Below, piece after piece: positions 9,412 through 18,259 of a DNA stretch of 64,000 nt; position 1 is the first letter of the stretch, and every line of letters starts with the position of its first letter. Source of the DNA: Methyloceanibacter stevinii (GTDB taxonomy: Bacteria; Pseudomonadota; Alphaproteobacteria; Rhizobiales; Methyloligellaceae); contig NZ_LPWE01000013.1 of NCBI RefSeq assembly GCF_001723355.1, forward strand, positions 310,001 through 374,000, written 5' to 3'. Made by a program: the position numbers and the translations under genes. The notes beneath the pieces are model-generated. The model saw nothing but the letters and a program-made list of their open reading frames with translations. It did not search any database and had not been told where the DNA came from.

Positions 9412-10428
9412 TCAAGCAAGCTGTGCCACGGCGGCGGCCGGTGCGCAACGGGAGACCATCTCTCGGGCCTCGTCGTCACAAGGAGTGAGGTCGGCGAAAT
9501 CCCGATAGGGGCGCCCCAGCCGGCCGGCGAGGGCGACCGCCAAAAACCGCCCGCATCCGGCCCCGACGACGGGTGCTTCGGGGCCGAGTTCCTCGCGTTC
9601 GATCACCGCACGGGCGTCGGCCTCGATCTGGTCCAGGAGGCGCCGGCCCAGGAAATGGGCCAGAGCCCTCCAGGCCACGATGTCGGCATCCTCGGCATCG
9701 CGCCCCAGCATTCGGGCCAGGCGCGCGGCGCTCTCTTCCAAGTCCTTGCCCCGGTTGTCGGCGGACGGGAAGGGGTCGGCGTCCTCCGGCAACTCGCCGG
9801 TGAGGCGATAGACGTCGGCCATGGTGGCGAAGCGTTCGGCCGCGAGACCTTGCATCCGGCCCTTGAACGGGGCCTGGGAAGCGATCGCCATCACCGGCGT
9901 GCGGACGACACCGCGATAGATGAGTTCGCCTTCCGTCAGGCGGTCGCCGTCGGTGCGGCCGGCGGCGCAAGGGCGGCCTTCTTTGAATGGAATGAGATCC
10001 GTGGTCGTCGTGCCGACATCGACCAGGAGGCCGCTGTCTTCGACAGTCGCGGCGAGGGCGGCGCCGGCATGCCAGTTTGCCGAGGCGACATTCTGCCAGC
10101 CGGTAATGGCGCCATGCGCGTCCACAAACCCGTCGAGACTGTAGAAGCGGACCCCATCGCCGACCGACTTGCGCATCAAGCCGACGAGATAGGCGACGCC
10201 CTCGTAGCGGCTGGCGAAGACGTCGGAGAGCTCGCCGGTCATGGTGACGGCGTGGCTGGCATCGCTCTCGCCGATCAGGCCGAGGGCTTCCTCGACGGCA
10301 AGATCGAACTTACGCGGCTCGGCGAGGGCAGGGCAGGGAATCTGCGTCACGGACGCCACCCGGCCGTCCTCGACGCGGGCCAGCTTCACGTTGACGCCGC
10401 CCAAATCCCACCCAAAACACATGGCCAT
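9412..10428 (-). CDS. H4MPT-linked C1 protein, hydantoinase-A-like (MfnF-related)
   Basis: The protein has 338 residues and an actin/hydantoinase-like ATPase architecture: the N-terminus FGWDLGGVNVKLARV, then LLVDVGTTTTDLIPF, then GAGCGRFLAVALAGRL. This family is found almost only in methanogens and H4MPT-using bacteria. The archaeal MfnF couples the furan diphosphate to gamma-glutamyl-tyramine in methanofuran synthesis. With the mfnB and mfnE homologues nearby the same coupling is likely here, probably with tyrosine instead of tyramine as in Methylobacterium methylofuran (inference). It is divergent from the HisA-like gene, with 113 bases between them for both promoters. Confidence 0.78.
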   Translation of the reverse strand: MAMCFGWDLGGVNVKLARVEDGRVASVTQIPCPALAEPRKFDLAVEEALGLIGESDASHAVTMTGELSDVFASRYEGVAYLVGLMRKSVGDGVRFYSLDGFVDAHGAITGWQNVASANWHAGAALAATVEDSGLLVDVGTTTTDLIPFKEGRPCAAGRTDGDRLTEGELIYRGVVRTPVMAIASQAPFKGRMQGLAAERFATMADVYRLTGELPEDADPFPSADNRGKDLEESAARLARMLGRDAEDADIVAWRALAHFLGRRLLDQIEADARAVIEREELGPEAPVVGAGCGRFLAVALAGRLGRPYRDFADLTPCDDEAREMVSRCAPAAAVAQLA

Positions 10429-10541
10429 TGAGACCCCATTTCCTCAGACGTGATTTCCCAATAACTCAGTACTTACGACGTCATTTCCCCGGACGCCGAT
10501 ACGCGGCATGATAGCTACGAGATTCGAAAGACACATTCACC

Positions 10542-11318
10542 ATGGCGCCGACATCCGAAATTCCCGGAAATCAGCCCACCGTCTCGTTCGCCGTCGTACC
10601 GGTGCTCGATCTGAAGGACGGTGGTGTGGTGCACGCGCGGGCGGGCAAACAGGCGCATGCGGGAAAGCGCGCGGATTACCGCCCGATTGCGACCCCGTTC
10701 GGGCCGCCGCACGACGCGCCGGCCATCGCCAGAGCGCTTCTCGGTATCACCTTCTCGCCCGTTCTGTACATTGCCGACCTCGACTCGATTTTGGGGCGCG
10801 GCAACAACTTCGAGCTCGTCCGGGCCCTCGCCGATGCGGTTCCCGAGACCGACCTCTGGATCGATGCGGGTTTCTCGAACCTGGACGATTGCGCATTTTG
10901 GCTGCCCCTCGGGGCGACGCTTGTCGTCGGCAGCGAGACCATCGGCAGCCTTGAGGACTGGAAGGCTATGTGCGGGAATTTCGGCCGCAATCTGGTCCTG
11001 TCCCTCGACTTCGACGAACAGGGCCTGCGGGGCCCGAAAGAGTTGATGAGCCAACCGGACCTCTGGCCCGAGCGAGTCATTCTGATGAGCCTTGGCCGCG
11101 TGGGGACCGAGACGGGTCCCGACCTCGATCTGTTGGGCAAGGCCATCGCGAGCGCCGGTGACCGGCATGTCTACGTGGCTGGCGGTATCGCGACCAAGGA
11201 CGATGTGGCGACGGTCATGGAGGCCGGCGCGCACGGCGTCCTCGTGGCGACGGCGCTGCACTCGGGCGCCATCGGACAAAAAGAAATCGCCGCCCTCTGG
11301 GGAGGGCGGCGATCTTAA
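10542..11318 (+). CDS. HisA/HisF-related TIM-barrel protein of the C1 island
   Basis: This is a 258-residue (beta-alpha)8 barrel resembling HisA: VPVLDLKDGGVVHARAGK near the N-terminus, YIADLDSILG, LWIDAGF, LVVGSETIG and the C-terminal phosphate-binding VAGGIATKDD and GVLVATAL. It belongs to the HisA/HisF-related group shared by methanogens and H4MPT-containing methylotrophs, not to histidine synthesis, since no other his gene is nearby. The reaction is unknown; an aminofuran, pterin or ribose phosphate intermediate is a plausible substrate. Its last codons contain a perfect 12-bp hairpin that serves as a terminator for the opposite strand. Confidence 0.78.
   Translation: MAPTSEIPGNQPTVSFAVVPVLDLKDGGVVHARAGKQAHAGKRADYRPIATPFGPPHDAPAIARALLGITFSPVLYIADLDSILGRGNNFELVRALADAVPETDLWIDAGFSNLDDCAFWLPLGATLVVGSETIGSLEDWKAMCGNFGRNLVLSLDFDEQGLRGPKELMSQPDLWPERVILMSLGRVGTETGPDLDLLGKAIASAGDRHVYVAGGIATKDDVATVMEAGAHGVLVATALHSGAIGQKEIAALWGGRRS
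11276..11313 (-). terminator. Intrinsic terminator for fae, embedded in the neighbouring gene
   Basis: A perfect 12-bp stem (arms 11286-11297 and 11302-11313) with a four-base loop is followed, on the minus strand, by TTTCTTTTTGT. This is a strong Rho-independent terminator for leftward transcription, 118 bases past the fae stop. It lies wholly within the 3' end of the convergent HisA-like coding sequence. Confidence 0.8.
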
Positions 11319-11431
11319 GTCTGACAAGCGGTCAACCCCGCGAATTAGAAACCAAGTTTCTTGAGCCACCGACGTATCGGGCCCGGCTCATCTTCGCCAC
11401 CGGAGGTCGCCCGATCCGCAGCTTCTCCTGT

Positions 11432-11941
11432 TCAACCAGCGGCGAACGGGTGAGCGGCAGAGTCCTTCTTGGCGGTGACTTCCGAAGCCTTCGGCTCGCC
11501 AGCGACGGCGCGGGCGATAGCTTCCTTGGTCGCCTGATAGTTGAAGTCCTGGATCTTCTTGTCGTCCGCAGCTTCCCAGTGGATGAAGACGCCAACGCAG
11601 ACATAAAGATCGTCAGCCTCGTCGGCCGGGATAACACCCTCGGCGACGGAGTCAGCAACGGCCTTGGCAACCGCGTACTGAGCGGGGCCAAACATCTGAA
11701 CAGCCTGACGGGCGTCCTTGATGGTGACCTTGTTGTAGAGAATCGTAGCCGGCTTGCAGAGCAGGTTCGGAGCAACAACGGCGAGCAGTGTGGTGAAGCC
11801 GTCCTTGTTGTTCGTCAGCGCGTTGCAGAAGGCCGACTCGGCGGCGCTGCCACGCGGGCCGAGAATGAGATCGATATGGGCAACTTCGTTGCCATCGCCG
11901 ACGAGCGACTCGCCGATGCATACACCAGTGATTTTGGCCAT
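11432..11941 (-). CDS. fae: Formaldehyde-activating enzyme
   Basis: Fae condenses formaldehyde with tetrahydromethanopterin to methylene-H4MPT, the entry step of formaldehyde oxidation in methylotrophs. The protein has 169 residues, the normal Fae length. Diagnostic stretches are [18 protein letters not shown] (containing the catalytic histidine), [44 protein letters not shown] and the C-terminal GEPKASEVT. It appears to be a single-gene transcript: it has its own terminator downstream and about 210 bases upstream before the CitG-like gene's stop. Fae is usually one of the most abundant proteins in methylotrophs, which fits a dedicated promoter and terminator. Confidence 0.97.
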   Translation of the reverse strand: MAKITGVCIGESLVGDGNEVAHIDLILGPRGSAAESAFCNALTNNKDGFTTLLAVVAPNLLCKPATILYNKVTIKDARQAVQMFGPAQYAVAKAVADSVAEGVIPADEADDLYVCVGVFIHWEAADDKKIQDFNYQATKEAIARAVAGEPKASEVTAKKDSAAHPFAAG

Positions 11942-12153
11942 GAGGCCCCCTCCCTAGTACGTGAGACGTGATCAAAACAAAAAACAAAGGCGCCGCCGGA
12001 GACCCGGCAGAACCAACGGAAGAGCACAGGATGCGCTCCAGCGTTCGCAGCCCCACCTGGGGCTCCGCGAGGGTGAACATAAGGCCGGACCTGAAGGATG
12101 CAAGCCGATTGTTCGCCGTTCAGACCGATTTGGGCCGATTTCTTTACGGGAAG

Positions 12154-13002
12154 TTACCCGCCGATTAGGGCGCCCGCGAACACGGTTGCGACCGTAAGGT
12201 CCGCCGACGTCCCAGGATTCAGGCCGCGCTCCTTGAGCGAGGCATCGAATGCGGCCAAGGGAGCGGCCATTTCCTGGGGCATGTTCGTCTGGGAGAGCCC
12301 TGCTTCGATGGGCCGGGCCTCGTCCAGCACCTCACCGGCCGTATGCGTCCCGAATTTGCGCTCGATCAGCGTGTCGGGGATATGCGCGAGGAACCCGAGA
12401 TACACGTAGGTCGTGACCCAAGGGACATCGCCCCACCGTTCCGACCCGCCCGCGCGCCATTTGAGGCCGAGATCGAAAATGTCGACGAAGTCGTGCGCAT
12501 AGTTCCAGGCGATGCGGTCCTGAGATTGGGCGGCACGCATGGCGTCGAGCAACGTTATGTCCGGATCCGAAGCGACGTCGTGCTCCGGAGCCGTGCCAAG
12601 CCCGCCGGGCTCGGCCATCCGTATCGCGCGATAGGCGGCTCTGGCATCCGCCACAGTCAAGGATGTGAGGACCAGGGTCAGGGCCTGCCGCAGGCCCGTG
12701 CCCCCTGAGAGGAGTGCTGCCTGGGCGAGGGGGGCGGCGAGCAGAATGATGCCGAGATTGGTGTTGTGGCTGACGACACTGCGCGTGGCCTCGACCGCCG
12801 CTTCGATGCGTTCTCCAACGCTGAGCCCTGCGGCGCTAATGGCTGGTGCGGCAGCCGCCGCGCTTTTCTCGAAGTCTGCGACTTCCATGCGATGGCCGTC
12901 CGCATGGCGATGGACGTTTCCCGGCTTCAGGGCATCGAGTTCCGCCAGGCAGGCGTCATGGAAGGCAGTCGCGACGGCATCGCTGGTCAGCGCAGCGCTC
13001 AC
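12154..13002 (-). CDS. CitG-like triphosphoribosyl-dephospho-CoA synthase family protein
   Basis: The protein has 282 residues and belongs to the CitG/MdcB family: DALKPGNVHRHADGH (the KPGNV motif), VVSHNTNLGIILLAAPLA, and SADLTVATVFAG. Classical CitG makes the prosthetic-group precursor of citrate lyase, but no citrate lyase or malonate decarboxylase gene is nearby. Homologues recur in methylotroph H4MPT islands, so attachment of a ribose-phosphate unit during H4MPT or methanofuran synthesis is a fair hypothesis, not shown here. It begins with GTG at 13002, overlapping the preceding gene's TGA as GTGA, which indicates translational coupling. It is last in the minus-strand C1 operon. Confidence 0.8.
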   Translation of the reverse strand: MSAALTSDAVATAFHDACLAELDALKPGNVHRHADGHRMEVADFEKSAAAAAPAISAAGLSVGERIEAAVEATRSVVSHNTNLGIILLAAPLAQAALLSGGTGLRQALTLVLTSLTVADARAAYRAIRMAEPGGLGTAPEHDVASDPDITLLDAMRAAQSQDRIAWNYAHDFVDIFDLGLKWRAGGSERWGDVPWVTTYVYLGFLAHIPDTLIERKFGTHTAGEVLDEARPIEAGLSQTNMPQEMAAPLAAFDASLKERGLNPGTSADLTVATVFAGALIGG

Positions 13003-13933
13003 GCTTCACCCCGGGCGTTCCGAGTGCTTTCGGGCAAGGCCGCGGCGAGAAACGCATCGACGACAGTGTCGGACAATCTGAGACTTGTGACCCTCTGCAA
13101 TCCGTTCCAAGCCGGCATTGAGTTGACCTCCAACACGAGGAAGCGTCCCATCGCGTCCTTGGATGATATCACGCCGGCGTAGTCGGCGCCGACGCAGCCT
13201 GCGGCCCGCACGGCGAGATCCGCAAGCTCCTGGCTGGCGATCGCGGGTTCCGCGCGCGCGCCGAGCTTGATGTTGGTGATCCAGTCCTCGCCGTGCCGGA
13301 TCATCGAGGCGACAACACGCCCGCCGCAAACGAACAAGCGCCAATCCTGGTGGTGTTCCTGGGCAGGCGGGACGAACTCCTGCAAATAGTAGACGCCATC
13401 GACGGCCTCGGGAGGCGACAGATCGTCCGCCGTTTCGAGCAAACGGATGCCTTTGCCCTGCGCCCCGAAGAGCGGCTTCTCGACCGGCCTTGTGGCCTTC
13501 CGATGCCAGGCGCGACACGAGTTCTTCCGCGGTTGCGCGGTCGACGCCTGCAAAGGTGCGCGGGGTCGGCAGGCCGGCCTCTGCACGAGAAACGTGGTCG
13601 TCGATTTGTCGACGCAGCGTTCGATGGCGCGGGCATCGTTCCACACCGTGACGCCGAGCTCTCGCAAGGCATGCAGCAGGCCGAGATAAAGCGTCACCTG
13701 TTCGAAGCTGCCGCCCGGAATAAAACGGACGAAGGCGCCGCGCGGGCAATGATCTCCAAGTCCGGGGATCGACAGGCCCGTGGCCGTCTCGGTGGAAAAG
13801 CCGCACTGGGCGAGGGGCGCGATCACGGGCCGGATGCCCCGCCGCTCGAAGCGCGCCGCAGGCTCTTGCCGTGCCAGTCCCGTCCATCGCCGAACAGGAC
13901 GATGGACGGTGTTATGGGCATTTCGTGAGTCAT
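12999..13933 (-). CDS. ATP-grasp (RimK-type) ligase of the C1 island, three apparent indels
   Basis: This ATP-grasp protein is comparable to the orf17/orfY products of Methylobacterium islands. The start at 13933 (MTHEMPITPSIVLFGDGRDW) has a GAGGGG site. The coding then jumps frame near 13860, 13578 and 13487. The restored order is FERRGIRPVIAPLAQ, IPGGSFEQVTLYLGLL, AGLPTPRTFAG, VEKPLFGAQGKGI (the ATP-binding lysine and glycine loop) and FLVLEVNSMPAWNGLQRV (metal-binding N/E). Such ligases add amino acids; glutamylation of methylofuran or H4MPT is the likely use. Three breaks in a gene whose every segment is conserved suggest base-calling error, though decay cannot be excluded. Its stop overlaps the CitG-like start. 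Confidence 0.72.
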
Positions 13934-13950
13934 CGCCCCTCGATTGTCTC

Positions 13951-14916
13951 TTACGAGAACGACCGATTGAGGACGGCCTCATCGATGGCGCCGCCTTCAA
14001 AGCTCTTGCCGGTCGACAGGCACGTCACCGTCACCTTGGCCGGGCTGAAGAGCATGGGGTCGATCTGATAGAAGTCGCCTTTGACGGCCGCGAAGATTTC
14101 GGCGAACGGCTTGCCGTAGTCTTTCGAATTCTTGCTCGGCAGTTCCTCGGCGAGTTTCTTGGCCGCCGCCTCGTCGCCTTCCACATAGAGCTGCGCCCGG
14201 CCGCCATAAATGATGGCGTCGTTGGTGCGGCCCATGGCTTCCACGAAGCCGGGGACCGGCGGCGGGATCGGCACGGTCGCCATGCCGTCGACAATGTTCT
14301 CGAGCGGGAAATGCAACTCATGGGCTTTGTGAAGCGCGACTTCCAAGCTGCGACCGGCCACTTGAACCGAGCCCGCAAGGCTCGATGTCGGCGCGAACAG
14401 GAAGGTGAGCTTCTCCGGCGGCAAGCCGCAGGCCTTGGCTACGTCCTCGACGAGCGCGGCCGGGGGTGCGTTGTCGGCCTCGAGCACGAGGGTCGCAGTC
14501 TCCGCCTTGTCGCGATAGTCGAGTTCCTTGAAGAGCGGCTCCGACGAGCCCATCGCGCGGGCCGGACCCGAGCCCAGCATGTAGAAATCTTTGCCGTCGG
14601 CATCCTTGCCCGAGATGCTCCAGCCCGCATATTGAGAGCCGAGGCAGGCGAGAACCGGCTGGCTCGTGTGGACGGAGATCAGGAAGGGCCATTTGTCGCT
14701 GGTGCTGGCTGTCTCGAAGGACACGACGCCAAGGCCGGCGAGGCAAATCTCGGTGAGGCGACGCCCCGCTTCGAGGCCACCTACCGATTCCACGCCGCAG
14801 TCGATCAGCGTTTCCCCCAGAGAGCCTTTGGATACGCCAACCCGCAAGGCGTCGGCATTGTCGATCAGGTCGCGCACCAGCGGGGCGACCTGAGTATTCA
14901 AGCTTGGTTTTGTCAT
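13951..14916 (-). CDS. mch: Methenyl-H4MPT cyclohydrolase
   Basis: Mch hydrolyses methenyl-H4MPT to 5-formyl-H4MPT, between MtdB and the Fhc complex in formaldehyde oxidation. The protein has 321 residues, the usual length, with LGETLIDCGVESVGGLEAG, FYMLGSGPARA, VDGMATVPIPPPVPGF and AIIYGGRAQLYV typical of the family. The frame is intact. AAGGAACC lies just before the ATG. It lies between two ATP-grasp ligase genes in the minus-strand operon that starts at mtdB or the upstream beta-RFAP synthase gene. Confidence 0.96.
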   Translation of the reverse strand: MTKPSLNTQVAPLVRDLIDNADALRVGVSKGSLGETLIDCGVESVGGLEAGRRLTEICLAGLGVVSFETASTSDKWPFLISVHTSQPVLACLGSQYAGWSISGKDADGKDFYMLGSGPARAMGSSEPLFKELDYRDKAETATLVLEADNAPPAALVEDVAKACGLPPEKLTFLFAPTSSLAGSVQVAGRSLEVALHKAHELHFPLENIVDGMATVPIPPPVPGFVEAMGRTNDAIIYGGRAQLYVEGDEAAAKKLAEELPSKNSKDYGKPFAEIFAAVKGDFYQIDPMLFSPAKVTVTCLSTGKSFEGGAIDEAVLNRSFS

Positions 14917-14958
14917 AGGTTCCTTCGTTTTCGCGGGGCCGTCTTTTTTTTGCGCATG

Positions 14959-16155
14959 TCAGTCCCGGACCCGTCGCTCGTCGACCGGTCCGTTATGGGC
15001 GGAGAATCGATCCGTGTACGATGGATTCTCGGCCACGTTCAATGCCGCCAGAAGCTCTCTGGCACGCATTTGAACGAGGTTGCGAGCCTCATCCCCCGAT
15101 TCCGCCCGCGCCAGTAAAGTGCATATCGGGCGCTCTTTGTCGATCTGTTCCGCGGGTTTAGGCAAATCGGCGGCCCCGTCCGGCCACGCCATCGCTTGGG
15201 GAATCGTGAGGGCTTCGGGCGCAAAGACAATCACGGATGCGGCAGCACTTTCGAAGGCCGGAGTTTGGGCCGGAAGTCGATTGTGCAGTGCGGCGTCCAC
15301 ATGGATGTCCATCAGCGGGAGCGCCGTACTCGCGAAGATATCGAGTGTTGCGCCGGGCCGTGGATTGATCTCGAGCAAGAGCGGCGCATCGCCATCGAGC
15401 AGGAAATCGGCGCTGTTCAGACCCTTCAACCGGAACTCTGTGGTCACCCGCGCGACGATCTCGCCCATGTGTTCGGCGGCCTCGGCCCCAAGCAGTGCCG
15501 GCTGCGCAGCGCCGCCATAGCGCCATGGCCTGCCGGGGGCCGGTGCCCCCCATTGCTCGCTGAAGCCAAGAACGGCCGCCTGCGTTTCGTCGCTGGCGAA
15601 TAAGGCCGAGACTGACCGTCCGGAGACAAGTCTTTGAAAATACGCATTACTTGCGGCTGGCCGGTCGCGGGCCGGTGCGATGTGGCTGCCGCCGGCGCCG
15701 CCCGGTCGCTTGGCAACCCAGCCCTCGGGATCGGGCGGGGGCTCAAGGCGGGTGTCGGGGTGCGAAATGGCCATCCGTGTCAGCACCGCGAAAAAGCGCC
15801 CCGGATCGTTGATTGCGGAGACAGTAGCGGCCTCGTTGCCGAGGAGCATCCACCGCGCCGCGATTCTATCCAGAAGCTCGGGCCGGTCTTCGAAACCCGA
15901 GCCATAGACTAGGCCCAGCGGCGGGGAGGGCGCCTCCGCACAAAGGGCGTCCAGGACAGGCTCCAGAGACTCCCACTGAAAACCCCGCGCCATATCGCCG
16001 GGCACTTTTCGCGCCGTATGGGCGAGCGCCTGCGTGTCGAGGTCGGCGAAGAAGTCCGCGACCAGCGGCACGTAGCCCGCATCGGCTGCGGCGCGGGCCA
16101 GCGCGCGGCCTGAGACCGCGACGATGAGGAGCGAACCGCGCGCGGGCTCCGACAA
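14959..16155 (-). CDS. Second ATP-grasp ligase of the C1 island
   Basis: The protein has about 398 residues. It starts at a TTG (16155) preceded by AGGAG and reads MSEPARGSLLIVAVSGRALA. A preATP-grasp domain is followed by GWVAKRPGGAGGSHI (ATP-binding lysine and glycine-rich loop), GFSEQWG, LNSADFLLDGDAPLLLEINPRPGAT (the acidic metal ligands) and a C-terminal domain. Related proteins accompany mch and mtdB in other methylotrophs and probably ligate glutamate or another acid onto a C1 cofactor (inference). As printed the frame is continuous with mtdB upstream, giving a 713-codon open frame, but this comes from a one-base loss at the end of mtdB. The natural mtdB stop sits one base before this start. 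Confidence 0.82.
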   Translation of the reverse strand: MSEPARGSLLIVAVSGRALARAAADAGYVPLVADFFADLDTQALAHTARKVPGDMARGFQWESLEPVLDALCAEAPSPPLGLVYGSGFEDRPELLDRIAARWMLLGNEAATVSAINDPGRFFAVLTRMAISHPDTRLEPPPDPEGWVAKRPGGAGGSHIAPARDRPAASNAYFQRLVSGRSVSALFASDETQAAVLGFSEQWGAPAPGRPWRYGGAAQPALLGAEAAEHMGEIVARVTTEFRLKGLNSADFLLDGDAPLLLEINPRPGATLDIFASTALPLMDIHVDAALHNRLPAQTPAFESAAASVIVFAPEALTIPQAMAWPDGAADLPKPAEQIDKERPICTLLARAESGDEARNLVQMRARELLAALNVAENPSYTDRFSAHNGPVDERRVRD

Positions 16156-16156
16156 T

Positions 16157-17055
16157 TTAGGAGGTGAGCTCCTGAGCCAATCGATAAGCGGCGCGGAAGT
16201 CGAGATAGACGGGCTTTTCGGCTCGATCATCTCTTTGAACATGCCGATCTCGGTCTTGTACTTGATGTCGCCGATCGCCAGCGCGCCGATGCCGACAGCG
16301 CCGTCCGCACCCTCGACAGGAACGCCGTTGTCCTGAATGCCGACACCTTCGATACCGAGCGGCGGAACGGCGTTCACATCGGCGACGACTTTGAGGTTCT
16401 TGGCGGGCTTGAACTGCTCGAGGCCCAGGATCTGACGCCCGGCGGGACCGGCGGAGAAGATGACGTCGGCGCTCTGCGCGAGTTCTTCTTTCTGTTCCTC
16501 GGTGGTGCCGTCGGCGTAGCCGAGATCGACGTTGAAGCGGTCATTGGCTTCCATGGTGAGACGGCGCACGCGCTCCGGGCCGTCATAGCCGACGAGAAAC
16601 GCCTTGGCCCCGTCCATGGATGCAATGACAGCGGAGGCGAAGGCAACCACGCCCGTGCCGCCATAGACGATGACGCGCTTGTCCTTGAAGTCGGTCTTGA
16701 AGGTCTTCTTGAGGGCCGTCTTGGCGCAGGCCACCATGGCTGCGGCCGTCGTGAACGATCCGGCCGGATCGGCAAACACCGATACCTCGAACGGGGGCAC
16801 CATGGCCTTCTTGGCCTTGTCCATCATGTCGAGCGACTCGATGGCGCGCTTACCACCGATGAAGACGGCCTGGCGTTTGATGCCCTCGGGACTGCGGGAG
16901 AAGATGGCGTCCTGCACGAGGCCGTAAATGTCCTCGATCGTGGCGTTTGTATAGGGAATGGCGTGATCGTAGCCGGCGTCGATTCCCATGTTGATGTCGA
17001 ACGGGCTCATATATTTGAGCGGCGTGATCATGTGCAGAATACGTGGCGGGGCCAT
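16157..17055 (-). CDS. mtdB: NAD(P)-dependent methylene-H4MPT dehydrogenase, frame broken at its last 19 codons
   Basis: MtdB oxidises methylene-H4MPT, made by Fae, to methenyl-H4MPT. The sequence shows ILHMITPLKYMSPFDINM, FVADPAGSFTT-like VFADPAGSFTTAAAMVA, the Rossmann motif VIVYGGTGVVAFASAV, DVIFSAGPAGRQIL, VADVNAVPPLGIEG and GIGALAIGDIKYKT. After EPKSP the printed frame runs into the next gene. Adding one base in the CCC (16211-16213) or AAAA (16215-16218) run restores the family ending VYLDFRAAYRLAQELTS and a TAA at 16159-16157. The ATG at 17055 has GGGGAG nine bases upstream; ATG 17064 is an alternative. About 299 residues when repaired, the usual length. Confidence 0.92.
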
Positions 17056-17167
17056 CGCTGCCATCTCCCCAGACTTGATGCGGCCTGCGCGCTTCTCCAC
17101 GCGCTCGGCCGGGTGTGTTGCTCTTATGACTTCCGCTTTAGCACATCGGGCGCGGCTGCAAAGAACC

Positions 17168-18223
17168 TCAAACGTCCGTTGAGCCCAGATTTCTGGCCGA
17201 GGTCAGGTGCGGGGACGTGATCTCGGCGCCTTCGTTGCGCCCCTTGGCGATCACCAGTTCCAGGTCGGAGCCACCGTCGTGAGCGTCCGCGACCTCGGTG
17301 GCGATGGCGAGCAGCCGTTCCGCTTCGGCTTGCGAATCGGCAAAGGCAAAGCCTGTCGGCCCCCACGAACTCTGACCGAGCCCGGTCACGCCGTCTGCCC
17401 GCAAGGCTTCGAGGACCGCGCCGACGCGCGGGCTGGTGAAGATGCCGCCTTGGCTCGGCGCGAAATAGTCGCCCATCCGCGCCTGCAGGTATCCGACCTC
17501 CTCGCAAAAGACGTCGAAATTCTCGTTCTGGAGCGCCGGCAAGGCGCGTTCCAGGACCCGTTCCTCCAGAGCCGCCCGCGCATCCTCGGAATAGGCGGGC
17601 GCAGTCTCGAAGGCCGCCACCTCGTCCGCACCGTCGAGGCCCTTAGATTGCGGATCGAAGATCAGCAAAGCGCGCCAATGCTCAGGGAAGGGGACTCGTG
17701 CCACGAGCCGCGGCAGAGCCCCTTCGCGAGGCCCGCTATCGAGGACCGCACCGCCAGCCTCGAACGTCGCGATGCCAATCCCGGAGCGCGCGCCCCGTCC
17801 GAGGATGTCCGCGATCGCGGGCGCGGATAGATCCAGCCCTTCCAGCGCCCCGAAGGCGGCGCCGACCGCAAGCGCGAGCTGCGTGCCGGAGCCGAGCCCG
17901 GCATGCGAGGGGATCGCCTCCGTGACGTCCAAGCGATAGGCGTGGTCGATGCTGTAGGCCTCCGCGATCTTGCCCAGATAGCGCGCCGCACGTTGCGCCT
18001 CCGGCCCGGTAACCAGGATGTCGCGTGCGCGCTGCAGGGTCAGCCGCGTCCACGGTCGGTCGAGCGACAGCCCGAAACTGCCGAAGGGCCGCGCCGTCCG
18101 CCCGCTGGGGTCGAAGAACCCGAAATGCAGACGCGCCGTCGTGGCGACCGACACGGCCGGGTCGCGGGTTTCGTCATGGTTCTCGGTCTGGGACTGGGAC
18201 AACTCAGGTAACGTCGTTTCCAT
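17168..18223 (-). CDS. mptG: Beta-ribofuranosylaminobenzene 5'-phosphate (beta-RFAP) synthase
   Basis: This enzyme condenses p-aminobenzoate with phosphoribosyl pyrophosphate, with loss of CO2, in the first committed step of the H4MPT aryl side chain. The protein has 351 residues of the GHMP-kinase-like fold, with TARLHFGFFDPSG, the nucleotide-loop-like IPSHAGLGSGTQLALAVGAA, RGARSGIGIATFEAGGAVLD and GLGQSSWGPTGFAF. Together these identify the archaeal/methylotroph RFAP synthase group (orf4 of Methylobacterium). It lies 112 bases upstream of mtdB on the same strand and may head the operon. The p-aminobenzoate it needs can come from the pabB-pabC fusion at 23.9 kb. Confidence 0.9.
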   Translation of the reverse strand: METTLPELSQSQTENHDETRDPAVSVATTARLHFGFFDPSGRTARPFGSFGLSLDRPWTRLTLQRARDILVTGPEAQRAARYLGKIAEAYSIDHAYRLDVTEAIPSHAGLGSGTQLALAVGAAFGALEGLDLSAPAIADILGRGARSGIGIATFEAGGAVLDSGPREGALPRLVARVPFPEHWRALLIFDPQSKGLDGADEVAAFETAPAYSEDARAALEERVLERALPALQNENFDVFCEEVGYLQARMGDYFAPSQGGIFTSPRVGAVLEALRADGVTGLGQSSWGPTGFAFADSQAEAERLLAIATEVADAHDGGSDLELVIAKGRNEGAEITSPHLTSARNLGSTDV

Positions 18224-18259
18224 AAGGGCCGGGATTTCTTGGGCACCACAACTTGACCA

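Noticed and set aside
14946-14953. T8 run between mch and the ATP-grasp gene as a terminator
   Set aside because: On the minus strand, where these genes are read, it is an A run and no stem precedes a T tract. It is simply upstream of mch.
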